From Saprolegnia diclina VS20 (taxonomy: Eukaryota > Oomycota > Saprolegniomycetes > Saprolegniales > Saprolegniaceae): DNA of 59,123 bases. Shown here piece by piece: positions 40,642 to 50,216 of this stretch. The notes beneath the pieces were generated by a model. The model had not been told where the DNA came from and searched no databases. It was given only the letters and a program-made list of their open reading frames with translations. A program made the position numbers and the translations under genes. The first letter of the stretch is position 1. Each line of letters starts with the position of its first letter. The stretch spans positions 76,492 to 135,614 of the forward strand of contig NW_008246069.1 in the NCBI RefSeq assembly GCF_000281045.1, given 5' to 3'.

Positions 40642-42697
40642 TTATTTGCGGCTTCCGAGCACGGGCCGACCGGTCTCGTCCCACGGCGCCTTGAGCGACT
40701 CGACGGGCCCGAGGTCCTTGAGCTTGGACTTGAGGTTCGTGCTCGTCTTGAGCGGCGCAATGTGGTGGGGCATGTTGATCTTGCGGTTCGTGGGCGAGCC
40801 GCCTTTCACGTCCTCTTCCTTTCGGCGCTCGGTCGTCTTGGCGTCCGCACCGAGATCCAGCGCCGCGACCTGGCCATGCAACACCTTCTTTTGCGCAATA
40901 AGGTTCATCGTCTCGGGCACGCGGTCCTCGTCGCCATCACCGTCGCCATACTTGACCTTCCACAGCGAAATCTTGCGGAGCTCCGGGAAGCCCTTGACGC
41001 CATTACGGAGCGTCTTGACCTAATGCGAGATCGTAAGGTGCAGTCGCACACAGCATGGCGGAGACCTGGAAGCCATTCTTTTGGCACGTGACGTCCGGAA
41101 ACCGCGTGTCGAGAAGCGGCTGCTCGTCCTCGCCGTCTTCAATGTGCACGTAAAAGGCATTGTCGTAGTAGAGCACGATCATGACGAGCGTGCCCGTGTA
41201 CACCTTGCACGCGATTGCTTCGACGTGCTACATCCCCGTTGTATCAACTTGACAGTTTGAAACAAAATACCTTGAGCTGTGGGGTGGGCTCGATGCCGAG
41301 CTCAAAGAAACACTCGGCGGCTTCGTCGTTGAGCCACCGACTGACGTCGTTGCTGTCACCCTTCTTCTGGAGCCCGGCGAGAATCTCTTCCGTGGCCGCG
41401 AGCTCTGCTTGGATGGCAGGAACAATGCTCGCAATGTATTCCATTGTCGACGCAAAAAGGGACGTCGCTGGCATCTTGGTGACTTCGCACATGAACGTCT
41501 ACGCCAGCCATCGTACACAGTTTATGACAAGACTGTATGGACGTACAAGGGCGCTTTGTTGCCGGCGCAGCATCGGAATGACCACGGGGATGTCCGAGAG
41601 CTCGAGCTTGGGACCGAGGTCGACGTGTCCGTTGTAGCACCAGCTCCCAAACCGAAAGAGCACTTCACGAAGTTTGCTTTCGGGATGGCCTTCGACTAGG
41701 TACACGTCGTTAGTCGATCGTGTTTAGTATGAACGAATACAGACGTACGCGGCTGTGTGCGCTGGATCAAGAACGTTTGGTTGTAGCCGGTGCCACTCAC
41801 GTCCTTGCATTGCATTTGAAACGTCTTGGGCGGGCTCTTGGGCTTGCTGTCGCTTGGCATCGCTTGCCACAGCACGAGCTTCTTCATGTTCATAAAATTC
41901 TCTTGGTAGTGGCGCAGATGCACGCCTTGGAGGTGCTGCGTCAGATCCGGGAAGCGTACGTCAAGCAATGGCTGCTCGCCGACGCCTTCTTGAAGAACCA
42001 CGTAAAAACTCCGCTGCATACGTGTTAGGACGATCGAAGCGAGCGAAATGACGTGGATACCTGGTAGTAGATGACAACCAAGACGAGGCCGCGGACAAAG
42101 GTCTTGCTCGCAACGAGGTCGATGCCCTAGAACGCGCATGAGCCGTCTCGGTGGACAGTGCTTCGAGCGGCGTACGTCAAAACAGTCAAAACCACCGGTC
42201 TCGAGCTCGAAAAAGTTCTTGGCGTCCGCGTCGTCGTCGACCCACGTGTTGTCTTGCGCCGCCTTCATGAGCTTCTTCTCAATGGCCTTGGACGCGAGCT
42301 CGGTGCCAATAAAGTCGAACGCGTCGTAGAGCGTCTCGAGGGGCATCGCATACGGCGACGTGGCCGGGATCTGCTTCCACTCGCAGAGGAACTGCAGCGA
42401 GCCCTGCTGCTTCTGGAGCGCCGGGATCACGACGGGCAAGTCGGCGAGCGCGATCTCGGCGTCGCCGACGTCGACCTTGCCCGTGTAGCACCAGTTGCCA
42501 CAGCGGAAGAGCACCTCATGCAGATGGCTCTTGCTTGACTGGATGATGTACGTCTGGTTGTACCCATCGCGGAGCGCGACGACGTCGGCGGATGGCGCGT
42601 CCGGCGCGCGGTCGTCGTCGTCCGAGTCGGAGGCCCGGCGCTTGGAATCGGTCGTCTTGGCCTCGACGTCGCTTCCGGCCGCTTCCTTCTCGTCCAT
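40642..42697 (-). CDS. unknown protein with an internal duplication of a ~240-residue module
   Basis: Seven exons (42697-42176, 42126-42061, 42013-41749, 41695-41547, 41498-41271, 41227-41066, 41019-40642) give 589 residues. After an acidic/basic head ('SKRRASDSDDDDR') come two copies of a module: 'GYNQT(Y/F)(I/L)IQ', 'EVLFR.G.WCY.G.VD.G', 'L.D(L/I)PVVIP.L..QQ', 'C(E).....PATS', 'FFEL', 'V.YY...(F)YV....GE.EQPLLD.RFPD.T', and '..(L)W(K/Q)'. Each copy ends with about 40 less similar residues; the protein ends in a Lys-rich segment. I do not recognise the family. The order Y-N-x-x-[YF]-[IL]-I-Q then G-x-W-x-Y-x-G is loosely like a WGR domain, too weakly to name. It shares a divergent promoter with SPCS1. 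Confidence 0.75.
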
Positions 42698-43136
42698 GCT
42701 TCTTGCTTGCTCGACTCGGAAAGATCTAGTGTGAAACGACCGGGGGGAGCGCAAAAAAAGAACGCGCGGTTTCAATTCTTTAATAGAAACGGCGTCTTTA
42801 AATGTCCAAAACTAATAAACAAACAGAATCGTGCGTTCTTTAAATCCGATCCGAGTATTCCTTCCGGTGCGAAGCTCTCAGTGTAGCAGGTGGGACCTCA
42901 ACAGTCGAGGTTGACTCCCTCGGCGTATGCATGCTGCTCTTGGACCGTGGCCTAACGAGATTAAAAGAAAAAAGAAACCTTTAAAAGAACACGTGGTTTC
43001 AAACGTACACTATTTTCAGTTCCATAAACTAAAATAGTGTTGGATTGACCCAAGTACCTTCGATTTGTATGGTATACTTGCCGCAAGATGGCTGCCTTCC
43101 ACGTGGCCGGTCATACGCCAAAACATCCGCGAGACC
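42698..43136. promoter_or_regulatory. divergent promoter with hairpin
   Basis: 440 nt between two divergent starts, unusually A/T-rich with repeated TTTAAA/AAAGAA strings. At 43007-43040 a 10-bp inverted repeat (ACACTATTTT / AAAATAGTGT) continues, after one bulged C, into a 4-bp stem with a 5-nt loop, about 97 nt upstream of the SPCS1 ATG. Confidence 0.45.
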
Positions 43137-43370
43137 ATGGTCGACTACGCGGGGCAAGCGCTCGCCGAGAAGATGATGCGCATCATCTTCATCGTCTTCT
43201 GCACGCCGGCGTGGATCTATGGCTTCTTCCAGCAGGACTTTACCTATCCGCTCTACGCCTGGGGCGCCGCCTGCGCGACGGCCGTCGTCCTCACGCTGCC
43301 CAACTGGCCGTACTTCAACCGCAACCCGATCCAGTGGCGACCGCGCCTGCGCAAGGACAAGGACGAATGA
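43137..43370 (+). CDS. SPCS1: signal peptidase complex subunit 1
   Basis: Single exon, 77 residues from 'MVDYAGQALAEKMMRIIFIV'. The family pattern is DY-GQ-LAE followed by two membrane helices ('IIFIVFCTPAWIYGFF' and 'YAWGAACATAVVLTLP') and the conserved 'LTLPNWPYFNRNPIQW', then a basic tail 'RPRLRKDKDE'. SPCS1/SPC12 is the non-catalytic subunit that shields transmembrane segments in the ER signal peptidase complex. The length is at the short end (yeast 94, human 102), because the N-terminal cytosolic part is minimal. The ATG in GAGACC context is the only in-frame one; upstream frame is open but without ATG. Confidence 0.9.
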   Translation: MVDYAGQALAEKMMRIIFIVFCTPAWIYGFFQQDFTYPLYAWGAACATAVVLTLPNWPYFNRNPIQWRPRLRKDKDE

Positions 43371-43722
43371 TAGCTATGCCGCTAACTTACCAACCCGCAC
43401 TTATACTCGATCAGCACCGACCGCAGCGTCCAGCCCACGCGCCGCCACCAGCAATCACACTCGGCATCGTAGAGCTTTAGCGCGACGACACGACGTAGGT
43501 AGCAAAGGCCCATTGGCGCACGGCTACGCACGGTATGCAGCGACAAGGAACGACAGGCATGCAGGCGGGGCAGGCCTGGATGACAACATGATGGCCACAT
43601 GAAGTACCGCGACGACAGTGAACCACCCTGCAGCACCAGGAGCGCGTACTCTCACACGACCAGCTTTGCAAGCGCAAACTCAACAAGAAGCAGGATGGAT
43701 TCGAACAGATATGCATACGAGG
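43371..43722. other. convergent 3' spacer
   Basis: About 350 nt between the stops of SPCS1 (+) and the papain-family protease (-). No gene, repeat or RNA recognised. Confidence 0.5.
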
Positions 43723-44847
43723 CTACATCAGCGGCACAAACCCTTGGGAAAGGACGTGGAAGAGCCCGTTGGCGGTGCCATTGGTCGAGGCGTCGAGCAG
43801 CATGTACCCGCCTTCGCCCCACTTGGTGCCCCACGAGTTGCGGATCTTCCAGACAGGCACGCCGCCGTTCGCGACGCCGTACCCGACAATGGTCACGGCG
43901 TGGTCCAACGGCGCGCTCGCATTGTGCCCGGATGTCAAGACGCCACCGACGTAAAACTGCCACGCTGGGTTGCCCGCGCTCAAGCTCACGGCAATCGGCG
44001 TCGTGGCGAGCGTGCGCTGGAAGGCGGCGACCGACTTGGCGACGCGACCGACGCCTGCGACCCCCAACTCGAGCGGCTTGGCGCAGGGCTGGCATGCTCC
44101 ACCGGTGCCGGTTTTGCCCAGAGTGAACGGTGCGTCTGCCAGCGCACACGCGCCGGACCGCGCAAAGTTGATGCCGGCAACTGTCGTACCGCCGTTGCAG
44201 CCGCCGCGGCTGTCGCTGCACGTCGTGACAAACTGGTCCGAAAGCGAAATCGTCGTGTTGAACTTGGCGCAGTACGCGCCTTCAATTGCAGCGTTCGATG
44301 CGAACGCCCAGCAGTTGCCGCACCGGCCTTGGAAGCGCGGCGGTGTCACGTAGCAGCGCGTGTGGTCGACCGCCCACTCGACCGGCGTCGACGCGTTACT
44401 TGTGTCGGCGGGCAACGTCGGTGGCGCCACGACCGGGTCATCGCGCACGATATCAATGTGCCACTCGTCCGGGGTTGTGCCAGCGACAATCGTCCAGTTG
44501 GTCGACGCAAACCCGCGGTCAACGATGCTAGAGTCGTTGAGATGGAACGTGCGGTTGGGGTCGACCCAGTGTTGAAACTCGTCTGGTGTCAAGAGCGCGT
44601 ACGGTGTGAGGCCAAAGGTTGCGTGGGGATTCGCGCGCCGCAGCGCCCGGGCGCGGAGCCGTGCGTTAAAGTAGCGCTCCAGTGTGTGGTTGCTCTCGAG
44701 GAACCCGCGTTGCAGTGCGATTTGACCTGCGGGCGAGTGGCGCCAGTGCGCAAAGCGCGCGCGGAGCGCTTTCACACGGCGGCCGTCGGCGCTGGCGGTG
44801 AACAGCGCTGCCAGCAAAAGGCTACTCCAGATCGCACGCAGTGCCAT
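43723..44847 (-). CDS. secreted papain-family (C1A) cysteine protease
   Basis: Single exon, 374 residues. A signal peptide ('MALRAIWSSLLLAALFTASA') precedes an Arg-rich propeptide with 'LTPDEFQHWV', a remnant of the I29-type inhibitor region. The mature domain starts near 'TPVEWAVDHTRCYVTPPRFQ'. Catalytic residues are all visible: oxyanion Gln and nucleophile Cys in 'FQGRCGNCWAFASNAAIEG', His in 'LDHAVTIVGYG', Asn in 'KIRNSWGTKWGEGGY'. 'CNGG' and paired cysteines fit cathepsin-like enzymes. Several N-x-T/S sequons support secretion or lysosomal targeting. Oomycetes commonly secrete such proteases. The start is the ATG opening the signal peptide. The gene ends upstream of a run of Ns, so its promoter is partly missing. 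Confidence 0.92.
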   Translation of the reverse strand: MALRAIWSSLLLAALFTASADGRRVKALRARFAHWRHSPAGQIALQRGFLESNHTLERYFNARLRARALRRANPHATFGLTPYALLTPDEFQHWVDPNRTFHLNDSSIVDRGFASTNWTIVAGTTPDEWHIDIVRDDPVVAPPTLPADTSNASTPVEWAVDHTRCYVTPPRFQGRCGNCWAFASNAAIEGAYCAKFNTTISLSDQFVTTCSDSRGGCNGGTTVAGINFARSGACALADAPFTLGKTGTGGACQPCAKPLELGVAGVGRVAKSVAAFQRTLATTPIAVSLSAGNPAWQFYVGGVLTSGHNASAPLDHAVTIVGYGVANGGVPVWKIRNSWGTKWGEGGYMLLDASTNGTANGLFHVLSQGFVPLM

Positions 44848-44920
44848 GGACTTCCACTTGTGCAATGAGAAGTCTGCCTCGGAGACGAGGGATAATTATA
44901 GCGGTCGGGCGCCATGATGT

Positions 44921-45462
44921 NNNNNNNNNNNNNNNNNNNNNNNNNNNNNNNNNNNNNNNNNNNNNNNNNNNNNNNNNNNNNNNNNNNNNNNNNNNNNNNN
45001 NNNNNNNNNNNNNNNNNNNNNNNNNNNNNNNNNNNNNNNNNNNNNNNNNNNNNNNNNNNNNNNNNNNNNNNNNNNNNNNNNNNNNNNNNNNNNNNNNNNN
45101 NNNNNNNNNNNNNNNNNNNNNNNNNNNNNNNNNNNNNNNNNNNNNNNNNNNNNNNNNNNNNNNNNNNNNNNNNNNNNNNNNNNNNNNNNNNNNNNNNNNN
45201 NNNNNNNNNNNNNNNNNNNNNNNNNNNNNNNNNNNNNNNNNNNNNNNNNNNNNNNNNNNNNNNNNNNNNNNNNNNNNNNNNNNNNNNNNNNNNNNNNNNN
45301 NNNNNNNNNNNNNNNNNNNNNNNNNNNNNNNNNNNNNNNNNNNNNNNNNNNNNNNNNNNNNNNNNNNNNNNNNNNNNNNNNNNNNNNNNNNNNNNNNNNN
45401 NNNNNNNNNNNNNNNNNNNNNNNNNNNNNNNNNNNNNNNNNNNNNNNNNNNNNNNNNNNNNN
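44921..45462. other. assembly gap (542 N)
   Basis: Unbroken N run between the protease promoter and the 5' part of the reductase gene. The true length is unknown; at least the reductase start and N-terminal residues, and both promoters, are lost in it. Confidence 1.
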
Positions 45463-46242
45463 GGCTCGGGCATTGGCCTTGAGATCGCCCGCCAGCTCGG
45501 CCGGTTTGGCGCCAAGGTCGTCCTCATGGGACGCCGTGCACCGGTACTCGAAGCGGCGGTGGCCTCGCTGACGGCCGATGGCGTCACGGCAACGTATGTT
45601 GCCGGTGACGTGCGCAAGCCGGAGGATGCGAGCGCGGCCGTCGCCATGGCCGTCTCGACGTACGGCACCTTGAACGTCTTGGTCAACTGCGCCGCGGGCA
45701 ACTTTCTCAGCACGGCGCAAGACCTCTCGACGAACGCATTCCGCACCGTCCTCGACATTGACACGGTCGGCACGTTCAACATGAGCCGCGCGGCCTTTCC
45801 GCATCTGAAAGGAGACGGGGTTGTGCTCAACATTAGCGCCAATTTGCATCTGTACGCAACGTGGTACCAGGTGCATGCGTCGGCGGCCAAGGCGGCCGTC
45901 GACTCGATCACGCGGTCGCTTGCGCTCGAGTGGGGTCGCTACAACATCCGCGTCGTGGGCATCGCGCCCGGGCCGATCGCCGACACGCCGGGCATGAACA
46001 AGCTCGCAGGCGATGCAGCCGAAGACATGATCAAGGAAGTGACCGCGCTGCGCCGCATGGGCACCAAGCTCGAGATCGCCCACCTCGCGGTCTTCCTTGT
46101 CTCGAGTGGCGGTGCCAACATCACGGGCCACACGATCGTCTCGGACGGCGGCCAGCACATTTACCGGGAGCCAGGCATGCCCGCCGAGATGGTGACCGAG
46201 TGGAGCCGTCGCCGGGAGGCACAGGTGAAGAGCAAGCTCTGA
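45463..46242 (+). CDS. DECR2: peroxisomal 2,4-dienoyl-CoA reductase (5' end missing)
   Basis: The frame enters from the gap inside the SDR glycine motif ('GSGIGLEIARQLGRFGAKVV') and continues 259 residues. 'NVLVNCAAGNFLSTAQDLS' (NNAG-type motif), 'YQVHASAAKAAVDSITRSLA' with the active-site Lys, and 'IAPGPIADTPGMNKL' are characteristic of DECR-type reductases. These lack the usual YxxxK spacing. The protein ends 'AQVKSKL': a perfect PTS1 signal, so it acts in peroxisomal beta-oxidation of polyunsaturated acyl-CoA, using NADPH. About 20-30 residues are lost in the gap. The Lys-Leu and stop codons lie in the first unit of a heptamer tandem repeat (see repeat entry). No intron is seen in the visible part. 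Confidence 0.92.
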   Translation, partial: GSGIGLEIARQLGRFGAKVVLMGRRAPVLEAAVASLTADGVTATYVAGDVRKPEDASAAVAMAVSTYGTLNVLVNCAAGNFLSTAQDLSTNAFRTVLDIDTVGTFNMSRAAFPHLKGDGVVLNISANLHLYATWYQVHASAAKAAVDSITRSLALEWGRYNIRVVGIAPGPIADTPGMNKLAGDAAEDMIKEVTALRRMGTKLEIAHLAVFLVSSGGANITGHTIVSDGGQHIYREPGMPAEMVTEWSRRREAQVKSKL

Positions 46243-46296
46243 GCTCCAAGCTCTAAGCTCTAAGCTCTAAGCTCTAAGCTCCAAGCTCCAAGCTCT
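46234..46296. repeat. 7-bp tandem repeat (AAGCTCT)n, nine units
   Basis: Nine consecutive heptamers AAGCTCT, with variants GAGCTCC and AAGCTCC, followed by a degenerate tenth. The first unit contains the AAG and CTC codons of the terminal SKL and the first T of the stop codon; the second unit supplies GA. The array ends 40 nt before the next ATG (46336). Confidence 0.95.
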
Positions 46297-46335
46297 AAGC
46301 GTTAAATTTAGCTTCATCTTTCGAGAGTTTCGTAT

Positions 46336-49300
46336 ATGACTGTCGCGCGCTGGGCGTCCCGGACGGCGCCAGAGCTCAGCGCAGCTGAGGCAATCCGTGT
46401 CGCAAACGAGCTCCTCTCTCAGTCCACGGAGACGACCTCGCGGCCGTCGGCCGTTCGCCCGTCGTCGGCGGTCAAGAAGCGCCTACCAGCAACGACGATG
46501 ATGACGCCGGCGCCGTCGATCGAGCGATGGCTTCGCGCCGAGACGACAGTCGCGTCTATGGCCAGTGTCGGCGCCGCCCTCGCCCTCGAGATGACCGAGC
46601 TCGACGGCCTCCTTTCGAAACGCATTGCGCTGCCGTACTACGACGCCCACCTCATGGACGCCGACCTCCAGGCGCTGCATGCGGCGCTCGGCGCGCAGAC
46701 CGACGCGTACTTGAGCGACTTGCACGACGGGTTCCGCCGCCTCCGCCGCCTCGTCCACACAACAGACAACTCGCTGCAATCACTCGCATTGAGCTCGGCG
46801 CGGTACCTGCCCCGGCACGAGATCCAGGCCGCGATCAAACCGGTCCTCGCTTCGGATACCGCGCTCTCATTCGATCGCATCGACCTCATGCTCGTGCACT
46901 GCGACGTCCGTGGCGATGGCAGCGTCGACATGCAGCGCTTTATGACGCTGCTCGAGGCGTCGCCGCCGCCCCGCGAACGCATCATGCAATTCGCTTTTTA
47001 CCTGCTTTGGCCACGCGCGCTCGTGTCGAGCGGCCATGACGAGCGGCTGCGCATTTACAAGCTCGTCGCGCTCCTCAAGGAGAATCATGCACGCGACCCG
47101 GTGCCTGCATTTGAAATGACGTTGCAGTGGCTCCAGGCGTTTGACGGTACAACTTGCTTGTTGCGATGGATTTTTTGAGTTTGAGATTGGAATGTGGGAA
47201 ATTGAGAATGGAGTTTGCACTTGTAGCGCCAGCGCTGACCTTGACCGACTGGATGTGCTTCCATCGGCTTCAGAGTGATAGCATGGACCACGATGCAGAC
47301 TTTGTGCGCTTCCTCCGTACGTCTCCATGTTGGTTGGACGCTGGTGGATTTGCGAGTAGACGCGACGTGGCATGTCCTGGCGATGGAGCCCGTGCCCATG
47401 ACGTGGCAGCGCGAGAGAGCCATGTGCGATACGCTCTTGCAACAGGCAGCGGAAGCGCGCACGGCGCAAAAGGCCCAGCAGCGACGAAGTGGCCTCGCCC
47501 ACGAACTCCGCGACCTCGAGACGCGCGTGCGCGCGCTCTGTGTTCGTCTTCGCGAGGCTTGTCTCTCGCTCACCCGCGCCAGTGTGTCGGGCGCTGTCTT
47601 GGCCGCCGACATGAGCGCTGCCAAGATGGTGTTTGACCAGCTGCATCGCCTCGAGGCACTGCACATCACGCCGGTGCTGACGACGCTCCCGGACGCGGCA
47701 GCGCTCGCAGGTCTGATCGAATTGGACATTGCGCACCTGGGGCTCTGGCACTTGCCCGGCACAGAGCTCGTGCACTTGCGCATCTTGCGGGCGTCGCAGT
47801 ACGGTAAAGTGTATTCGTGAGCAAGGGCATGAAAGCGTGCGTAGCAACCAGCTCCGCAAGGAGAGCCTCCCCAACGTGCGCGCGCTTTGGCCGCAGCTGC
47901 GCGTACGCACCAAGACGAGTTTGACGGTCGCTCACGACGCCATTTCTAGGAGCTGGACGTCTCCAACAATGCACTCACCGGTCTTCCCGAGGTAGACTCC
48001 TCTACATGGCTTTGGTGCTACCCTGGGATGAATGGACAGATATGTCAGTCCTGGACGCTCCTCGAAGCGTGCAATCTTTCGAGCAATCAACTCGTGACGC
48101 TGTCCGAGACCATTGTTGGGGAGTGGCGTCAGCTTCGCAGTTTGCAGCTCCACGACAACCGGCTCACTTCGCTGCCGAGCACACTGCGCCACTGCGAGGC
48201 CCTCACAACCCTCTTCTGCCACCGCAATGCACTCCACGCGCTGCCTGCGTGCGTGGCCGATCTGGACGCGCTTGCGGATACCACCTTTCACCACAACCAG
48301 ATCACGTCTCACGGTACAAACCACCACGATATCGCATCTTAGCGCGTGCCGGGTAGGCATCGGACCGGCTGTGCCCGAGCGGCGCCATCTGCGGCAGCTG
48401 GCGCGGTGTACCTTGTCCTACAACAGCCTCGAGTCTCTGCCGTACGAGCTCCGGGACCTAACCCAGCTGCGGTCGCTCAGCCTCGGCCACAACCAGATAC
48501 GCGACCTTGGATCCGCCGACTTTTCTGGCCTCGTTGTATGCACCGAGGTCGACTTGCGACACAACTGTCTAAGGGAGCTTCCGCCCTCGCTGTTTGCGAT
48601 GCCGAAGCTGCAGCACCTTTTCGTGCACTCCAATATCCTGACCGACCTCCCTTCCAGTATCGGATTCGCGCCGGCACTGATTTCGGTCCATGCGCACACC
48701 AACCATTTATCCAGTGTACTATCCTATCCTATCCAAGTATACGACTCGAAATTCACGGGATAGGTGCCATCTGAATTGAGCAATGTGGCGACCTTAGCGC
48801 ACTTGGACCTGTCGCGGAATCGACTACGCACCCTACCATTGGCGTGGACGGCGTTTCTAACGCATCGCCAGCCCGAAAGTTCACAGCTCGTGCTCGAGAC
48901 GCTCAAGCTGGACGGTAGGAGACCGTCTTTGTTTCAACGTTGTATCAACTCTGTATCAACTCGTCTACACTAGACAACCCGTGGGAGAAAGCGCTGGAGG
49001 ACATTGTCGTCCATGGAAGGTACACGTCGCCGAGCGCCCAGCAAATGACACTGGTGCGCTAGTTCAATGCCACAAACATATCGAATAAACAATGCCTAGA
49101 CGCTTCTCAAGCTCGTCGACTACCTCCAAATCACAACTACGAAGCGCTCCAAAGTCGACTTTACCGTGTTCCAGAAGCAGCACAAGAACGACAAGAAGGT
49201 CTATCGCCTCCGCGTTCGGAAGGGCCAGGCCAAAGTGGCCACCGAATACCTCGAGTGGGCCTTCCGTGACCACCGCACGGCGTCTGGCGGTGTCTCAAAC

Positions 49301-50180
49301 GCCCGCTTTCGCAGTATTTTGCTCGACCTCGGGTGTCCGTGGACCGCTCTCGAGTGGTCGCGGGTCCTCGACCGATTCCCACTGCAGCCAGAGCCAGGCG
49401 TTGACCTCGACCGCTTCTTGGACGCGGTCGAGCGAGTCCACGACGCGCCTTTCGAGGCTCCCAGCTTCCCCGAACAAGTCTGCATGTACCTCCAAGACGC
49501 GACCGCAGCATCTGAGAAGGCGGCCATCTCAAAACCGTCTGCGCCTCGTGCACCGACAAGTCCTGCACCGACGCAGGCGACGCTCGCTACCACGTCAGCA
49601 ACGCCTGTCAAGGCACCAAGCACTCTCGCGCCGACGCCAGCAACCCCGACGCCGCCCGAGACAAAGCCCAAGACCAAGAACGCGTCGAGCACCGAAGCCC
49701 GACTGCGCCACCAAGTACTTCGACAGCGCGAGCGCATGGTGATCCTCCAGCAACAAATGCTCGACCAGAGAGCGCGACCGGTCGTCGACACGACAGCGGC
49801 GGCTCGGGGCGACCCGATCGCGACAGCTGACGATAACGCCAAGCGCCAAGGACTCACGCTACATTGCTTGGGCGAGACGAAGCGGACGAGTCTCGTCATG
49901 ACGGCCTACGAGTTGTCATGGACAGTACGCGAGCTCAAGCAACAGATTGAGGGCGAGCACGACATTCCAACGTCATCGCAGGTGCGCGGTTGCATCCGCT
50001 CCTGTTGCTAGTGAATCCATGCGAGACTAGGTGCTGCTGGCCGTCTACCTCGACCGCCGTCTGCGTCTCGCCGATGCGGTCGTCCTGGCAACGGTCCTCC
50101 ACGACACACCAACGCCGTCGCTGCAACTCCTCGTGGGCCCTCCAGTCCGCGCGATTTACGCACCCCGCGGCGACACCTAA
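46336..50180 (+). CDS. leucine-rich-repeat protein with EF-hand-like N-terminus and ubiquitin-like C-terminus
   Basis: Eleven exons (46336-47146, 47227-47316, 47360-47808, 47852-47902, 47950-47991, 48049-48313, 48357-48715, 48764-48914, 48974-~49008, 49100-49981, 50031-50180), about 1090 residues. Residues 180-230 contain an EF-hand-like loop ('DVRGDGSVDMQRF', with Arg at position 12, so calcium binding is doubtful). A coiled coil follows ('LLQQAAEARTAQKAQQRRSG'), then at least nine LRRs ('LDVSNNALTGLPE', 'LQLHDNRLTSLPS', 'LSLGHNQIRDLG', 'LDLSRNRLRTLP'), a helical domain, a Pro/Ala/Thr-rich linker and a coiled coil. The end is ubiquitin-like ('LTLHCLGETKRTSLVMTAYE', 'LSWTVRELKQQIEGEHDIP'). 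The junction after exon 9 is unsure: the obvious GGAAG/GTAC donor breaks the frame, and an earlier GT at 49006 or 49009 keeps it. Two genes are a less likely alternative. Confidence 0.75.
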
Positions 50181-50216
50181 CCCCAATCCTAGACTCTCAT
50201 CGAATGGTTGTTACTA

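Noticed and set aside
49063-49099. Extra exon of the LRR gene after the GCGCTAG acceptor at about 49062
   Set aside because: In every phase the reading either stops within about 40 nt or continues in the wrong frame for the conserved downstream exon.
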